Assembly (NCBI RefSeq): GCF_016654015.1
Contig: NZ_JAEPWM010000010.1
Coordinates: forward strand, 124,001 to 188,000
DNA: 64,000 bases
Source: Ramlibacter ginsenosidimutans
GTDB taxonomy: Bacteria > Pseudomonadota > Gammaproteobacteria > Burkholderiales > Burkholderiaceae_C
Direction of reading: 5' to 3'
Shown: one piece after another, positions 60,155 through 64,000 of the stretch
Position numbering within the stretch: the first letter of the stretch is position 1
Layout: each line of letters begins with the position of its first letter
The notes under the pieces: model-generated
Database searches by the model: none
What the model was told of the DNA's origin: nothing
What the model saw: only the letters and a program-made list of their open reading frames with translations
Translations under genes and position numbers: made by a program

Positions 60155-60619
60155 TTAAAGCTGCGCGGTCGGCTGCGAATCTTCCGACGCCGGCCAGTCG
60201 CGGATGTAGGCCTTGAGCATGCGGTTCTCGAAGTTCTGGCTGTCCACCACCGCCCGCGCAACGTCGTAGAAGCTGATGACGCCCATCAGCATTCGCTTGT
60301 CCATCACCGGCATGTAGCGCGCATGGCGCTCCAGCATCATCCGGCGCACCTCGTCCAGTTCCGTTTCGAGCGTGCACGTGAGCGGGTGGTCGTCCATCGC
60401 CGTGCGCACGACCGTGTCGCCCACCACATGCTTGTTGGCGACGATGCACTGGATCACCTCGCGGAAGGTGAGCATGCCCACCAGGTCGCCGTGGTCCATG
60501 ACGACCAGCGAGCCGATGTCCTTCTCCGCCATGAGCTCGATGGCGCGCGCCAGGGGCTCTTCGGGGGTGGCCGTGTACAGGGTATTGCCCTTCACGCGCA
60601 GGATGTCGCTGACCTTCAT
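60155..60619 (-). CDS. CBS-domain-pair protein
   Basis: A 154-residue protein made of two CBS domains (about 2-60: ILRVKGNTLYTATPEEPLARAIELMAEKDIGSLVVMDHGDLVGMLTFREVI; about 75-130: CTLETELDEVRRMMLERHARYMPVMDKRMLMGVISFYDVA). Such Bateman modules bind adenine nucleotides and sense energy state. No enzyme domain is attached, so it may act on another protein. It is divergent from the sulfhydrylase gene across 95 nt. Confidence 0.92.
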   Translation of the reverse strand: MKVSDILRVKGNTLYTATPEEPLARAIELMAEKDIGSLVVMDHGDLVGMLTFREVIQCIVANKHVVGDTVVRTAMDDHPLTCTLETELDEVRRMMLERHARYMPVMDKRMLMGVISFYDVARAVVDSQNFENRMLKAYIRDWPASEDSQPTAQL

Positions 60620-60714
60620 GCCTGTCTCCTTGATCCGGCCGGATTTTCCCCGGGTCGGTCCGGAACAATATAGCCCACAATCCCGCCGAGTACCACAGGA
60701 GAGGCAAGCCGCCC

Positions 60715-62010
60715 ATGCCCGGATATTCCGACCCCGGATTCGACACGCTGGCCCTGCACGCCGGCGCCGCGCCCGACCCGACGACCGGCGCCCGCGCCGT
60801 CCCCATCCACCTCAGCACCTCCTTCGTCTTCGAGTCCAGCGACCATGCGGCGGCGCTGTTCAACCTGGAGCGCTCCGGGCACGTCTATTCGCGGATCAGC
60901 AACCCGACCAACGCGGTGCTCGAGCAGCGCGTGGCGGCACTCGAAGGGGGCATCGGCGCCATCACCACCGCCAGCGGCCAGGCGGCGCTGCACCTGTCCA
61001 TCGCCACGCTCATGGGCGCCGGCGCGCACATCGTCGCCAGCACGGCGCTGTATGGCGGGTCGCAGAACCTGTTGCACTACACGCTGCGCCGCTTCGGCAT
61101 CGAGACGACGTTCGTGAAGCCCGACGACATCGACGGCTGGCGCGCGGCGATCCGGCCCGAGACCCGGCTGCTGTTCGGGGAGACGGTCGGCAACCCCGGC
61201 CTCGACGTGCTGGACATCCCCACCGTGTCGCAGATCGCGCACGAGGCTGGCCTGCCCTTGCTGGTCGATTCGACTTTCACCACCCCTTACCTGCAGAAGC
61301 CGCTGGACCTGGGCGCGGACCTCGTCTACCACTCGGCCACCAAGTTCCTCTCCGGCCACGGGACGGTGATCGGCGGCATCGTGGTGGACGGCGGCAGCTT
61401 CGACTGGGAACGCTCGGGCCGCTTCGCCGAGCTCACCGCGGCCTACGACGGCTTCCACGGCATGGTGTTCAGCGAGGAGTCCACGGTCGGCGCCTTCCTG
61501 CTGCGCGCGCGCCGCGAAGGCCTGCGCGACTTCGGCGCCAGCATGAGCCCGCACACGGCGTGGCTGATCCTGCAAGGGGTCGAGACGCTGTCCCTGCGCA
61601 TGGACCGGCACATGGCGAACACGCGCAAGGTGGTGGAGTTCCTGGCCGCGCAGCCCTTCGTGGAGCGCGTGGGCCATCCCATGCTGGAGTCGCACCCCAG
61701 CCACGCGCTCGCGCAGAAGCTGCTGCCCAGGGGCGCCGGCTCCGTGTTCAGCTTCGACATGAAGGGCAGCCGCGAACAGGGCAAGCGCTTCATCGAAGCG
61801 CTGAAGCTGTTCAGCCACCTCGCGAACGTCGGCGACTGCCGCTCCCTCGTGATCCATCCGGCCAGCACCACACATTTCCGCATGACGGACGAGGCGCTGC
61901 GCAACGCGGGCATCGGGCCCGGCACCATCCGCCTGTCCATCGGGCTGGAGGATCCGGACGACCTCATCGACGACCTGAAGCGCGCGCTCAAGGCGGCCGA
62001 GAAGGCGTGA
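60715..62010 (+). CDS. O-acetylhomoserine sulfhydrylase-type PLP enzyme
   Basis: A 431-residue Cys/Met metabolism PLP enzyme. FDTLALHAGAAPDPTTGARAVPIHLSTSFVFES is the MetY-type opening; the length also fits MetY (~430) better than MetZ (~400). PLP lysine Lys210 in VYHSATKFLSGHGT, and YGGSQNLLHYTLRRFGIE, NPTN, LRLSIGLEDPDDLIDDL are also present. It forms homocysteine or methionine precursors from O-acyl-homoserine and sulfide. The 7-nt spacing to the next gene suggests an operon. Confidence 0.93.
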   Translation: MPGYSDPGFDTLALHAGAAPDPTTGARAVPIHLSTSFVFESSDHAAALFNLERSGHVYSRISNPTNAVLEQRVAALEGGIGAITTASGQAALHLSIATLMGAGAHIVASTALYGGSQNLLHYTLRRFGIETTFVKPDDIDGWRAAIRPETRLLFGETVGNPGLDVLDIPTVSQIAHEAGLPLLVDSTFTTPYLQKPLDLGADLVYHSATKFLSGHGTVIGGIVVDGGSFDWERSGRFAELTAAYDGFHGMVFSEESTVGAFLLRARREGLRDFGASMSPHTAWLILQGVETLSLRMDRHMANTRKVVEFLAAQPFVERVGHPMLESHPSHALAQKLLPRGAGSVFSFDMKGSREQGKRFIEALKLFSHLANVGDCRSLVIHPASTTHFRMTDEALRNAGIGPGTIRLSIGLEDPDDLIDDLKRALKAAEKA

Positions 62011-62017
62011 GGCGGCC

Positions 62018-62830
62018 ATGGCGATGCTCCTGAACGTCCACGGCGCCAAGACCTTCTGCTACACGGGCGGCAAGCCCTTCGATCCCGCCAAGCCCACGGT
62101 GGTCTTCGTGCACGGGGTGCTCAACGACCACAGCGTGTGGATCCTGCAGACGCGGTACTTCGCGCACCACGGCTGGAACGTGCTCGCGCCCGACCTGCCC
62201 GGCCACTGCAAGAGCGAAGGCGAGCCGCCGAAGACGGTGGAAGAAGCGGCGGACTTCGTGCTGGCGCTGCTCGATGCCGCCGGCGTGCAGAAGGCCTCGC
62301 TGGTCGGCCACAGCTTCGGCTCGCTGGCCGTGCTGGAGGCAGCCGCGCGCGCGCCGGAGCGCGTCACGCACCTGGCGCTGGTCGGCACGGCGTTCCCGAT
62401 GAAGGTCTCGCCTGCGCTGCTGGACAACTCGCTGAACGCGCCGATGAAGGCGATCGACCTGGTCAACGCCTACTCGCACTCGACGCTGGCGCCGCCGCCC
62501 TCGGCGCTCGGTCCGGGCACCTGGTTGTACGGTGGCTCGCGGGCGTTGATGAAGCGCGTGCTGGCCAGCAACACCAAGGTGAACGTGTTCCACCGCGGCT
62601 TCGTCGCCTGCGACAGCTATGCGGGTGGCGAAGCCGCCATGGCGAAGGTGACCTGCCCCGTGCTGTTCCTGCTGGGGCGCTACGACGCGATGACACCGCC
62701 CAGGGCGGCGCATGCCTTGCAGCAGAAGGCGCGCACCGGCCGCACCGTGCTGGTGGACGGCGGCCACCAGATGATGACGGAGGCGCCCGACGCCGTTCTC
62801 GTCGTGCTGCGCGACTTCCTGCGGGAGTAG
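62018..62830 (+). CDS. Alpha/beta hydrolase
   Basis: A 270-residue alpha/beta hydrolase. FVHGVLNDHSVW gives the oxyanion region, nucleophile Ser in LVGHSFGSLAVL (GxSxG), acid Asp near FLLGRYDAMTPP, and His near VDGGHQMMTEAPDAV. It starts 7 nt after the sulfhydrylase stop, and the P450 gene begins 4 nt after its own stop. Substrate unknown; esters are typical. Confidence 0.93.
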   Translation: MAMLLNVHGAKTFCYTGGKPFDPAKPTVVFVHGVLNDHSVWILQTRYFAHHGWNVLAPDLPGHCKSEGEPPKTVEEAADFVLALLDAAGVQKASLVGHSFGSLAVLEAAARAPERVTHLALVGTAFPMKVSPALLDNSLNAPMKAIDLVNAYSHSTLAPPPSALGPGTWLYGGSRALMKRVLASNTKVNVFHRGFVACDSYAGGEAAMAKVTCPVLFLLGRYDAMTPPRAAHALQQKARTGRTVLVDGGHQMMTEAPDAVLVVLRDFLRE

Positions 62831-62834
62831 CGGC

Positions 62835-64000
62835 ATGCAGGTCACGCAGCCGCTGACGCCGCAGCGCGTGCGGGAGATCGCCGCCGGCTTCGACCTGCGC
62901 GCGCTGCCGCCGGACTTCCACGCCAACCCCTACCCCGTGTACGCGGCGCTGCGCGCCAGCGAGCCGGTGCGCGCGATGCCCGACGGCTCGTGGTTCCTCA
63001 CGCGCCATGCCGACCTGGTGGCGGTGTACCGCGACGCGCAGGTCTTCAGCTCGGACAAGAAGGTCGAATTCACGCCCAAGTACGGCGCCGGTTCGCCCTT
63101 GCTGGAGCATCACACGACCAGCCTCGTGTTCAACGACCCGCCGCTGCACACGCGCGTGCGCAAGCTGATCATGGGAGCCCTCACGCGCCGCGCGATCGCC
63201 GACATGGAGCCCGGACTGGTCACGCTGGTCGATCACCTGCTGGATGGCATCGCAGTGCGCGGCGGCGGCGACCTGGTCGAGGACTTCGCCTCGGCGATTC
63301 CGGTGGAGATCATCGGCAACCTGCTGGACGTGCCGCATGCCGATCGCGCCCCCTTGCGCGGCTGGTCGCTCGCCATACTGGGTGCGCTGGAGCCGAAACT
63401 CACACCGGAGCAGGAGGAACTGGGCCAGCGCAGCGTGCGCGAGTTCCTGGACTACCTGCGCGTGCTGGTGGCCGAGCGCCGCCGGCATCCCGGCGACCCC
63501 GAGCACGACGTACTCACGCGCCTGATCCGGGGCGACGGCGCGGGCGAGCAACTGTCCGAGACGGAGCTGCTGCACAACTGCATCTTCATCCTCAACGCCG
63601 GCCACGAGACCACCACGAACCTCATTGGCAATGCCCTGGTCGCGCTGCAGGAGTGGCCGGCCGAGAAGGAGCGCCTGCTGGAGTCGATCGGACCGCATCC
63701 GGACTGGAACGCCCTGGAACCCTTGATGACGCTTGCGGTCGACGAGTTCCTGCGCTTCGAGTCGTCCAACCAGCTCGGCAACCGGCGCGCGCTGCGCTCC
63801 TGCCAAGTGGGCGGCGTGACGCTGCCCGAGGGCGCGCTGGTGACGCTGTGCATAGGCGCGGCGAACCGCGACCCGGCGGTGTTCGCGAATCCGGAGATGC
63901 TGGACCTGCGGCGCGAGAACAACCGGCATCTCGCCTTCGGCTTCGGCGTGCACCAGTGCGCGGGCCTGAGCCTGGCGCGGCTGGAGGGCCGCATCGCGAT
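62835..64000 (+). CDS. Cytochrome P450, truncated at right edge
   Basis: An open frame of 388 codons running off the window; typical bacterial P450s have about 400-420 residues, so perhaps 10-30 are missing. I-helix oxygen-binding motif AGHETT in HNCIFILNAGHETTTNLIGN, an E-x-x-R-like region around FLRFESSNQLGNRRALR, and heme Cys375 in FGFGVHQCAGLSLARLEG. It monooxygenates an unknown substrate with outside redox partners. ATG 62835 follows the hydrolase stop by 4 nt, so they are co-transcribed. Confidence 0.95.
   Translation, partial: MQVTQPLTPQRVREIAAGFDLRALPPDFHANPYPVYAALRASEPVRAMPDGSWFLTRHADLVAVYRDAQVFSSDKKVEFTPKYGAGSPLLEHHTTSLVFNDPPLHTRVRKLIMGALTRRAIADMEPGLVTLVDHLLDGIAVRGGGDLVEDFASAIPVEIIGNLLDVPHADRAPLRGWSLAILGALEPKLTPEQEELGQRSVREFLDYLRVLVAERRRHPGDPEHDVLTRLIRGDGAGEQLSETELLHNCIFILNAGHETTTNLIGNALVALQEWPAEKERLLESIGPHPDWNALEPLMTLAVDEFLRFESSNQLGNRRALRSCQVGGVTLPEGALVTLCIGAANRDPAVFANPEMLDLRRENNRHLAFGFGVHQCAGLSLARLEGRIA

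Overview
The window is about 68% GC by eye, densely coded on both strands, and reads as a chromosomal segment of a Burkholderiales bacterium, most likely Comamonadaceae (Ramlibacter/Variovorax-like). Supporting signs are two Bug/TctC solute-binding proteins, an imuA-imuB-dnaE2 cassette, a glycine riboswitch in front of gcvTHP, a second infA behind a glycine-rich RRM protein, ETF-ubiquinone oxidoreductase and a VPLP-type C-terminal sorting signal. The genus is inference. No phage, IS transposase, CRISPR array or rRNA is visible. One tRNA (Gly, CCC) is present. The two edges cut alaS (left) and a cytochrome P450 (right).

Layout. 1-5.5 kb: alaS start, a translationally coupled pair of unknown membrane proteins, a decayed succinate-semialdehyde dehydrogenase, an MscS-like channel, pncB and a DUF3606 protein. 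5.6-13.2 kb: aldo/keto reductase, then two tandem aspartate:alanine-exchanger-type transporters behind a 930-residue Orn/Lys/Arg decarboxylase, which looks like a decarboxylation/exchange module. 13.4-17 kb: a DUF3302-HlyD-outer membrane factor operon converging on a small aromatic-acid-exporter-like protein. 17-20 kb: orphan LuxR response regulator, AraC regulator overlapping a Bug protein, tRNA-Gly. 20-25.9 kb: sorted surface protein, large GH63-type glucosidase, RRM protein plus IF-1, TPR protein, LEA-2 lipoprotein. 25.9-34.9 kb: Bcr/CflA exporter, the SOS mutagenesis cassette with a LexA box, an ABC exporter and 3-methyladenine glycosylase, making a DNA damage neighbourhood.

35-41.4 kb: secreted unknown, CaiB-type CoA transferase, scoB-scoA with a divergent PAS-LuxR regulator, a membrane sensor without an output domain, and an AhpD-like protein. 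41.6-46.6 kb: SDR, ETF-QO, MFS plus Bug transporter genes. 46.6-51.5 kb: glycine riboswitch and gcvT-gcvH-gcvP. 51.6-54.7 kb: TRAP transporter (fused DctQM plus DctP). 55-56.3 kb: two Hsp20 genes behind a sigma-32-like promoter and a single-domain receiver. 56.3-64 kb: DsbA-like, SDR, HExxH membrane protein, aroC, CBS protein, O-acetylhomoserine sulfhydrylase, alpha/beta hydrolase and P450.

The most distinctive non-coding features are two families of dispersed imperfect palindromes. Family A has four copies of about 88 bp, and family B has five copies of about 105 bp built from GACGCAGAG units. Nearly all lie at gene ends or inside operons. There is also a tandem 33-bp palindrome between scoA and scoB, and a REP-like motif captured in frame inside dnaE2.
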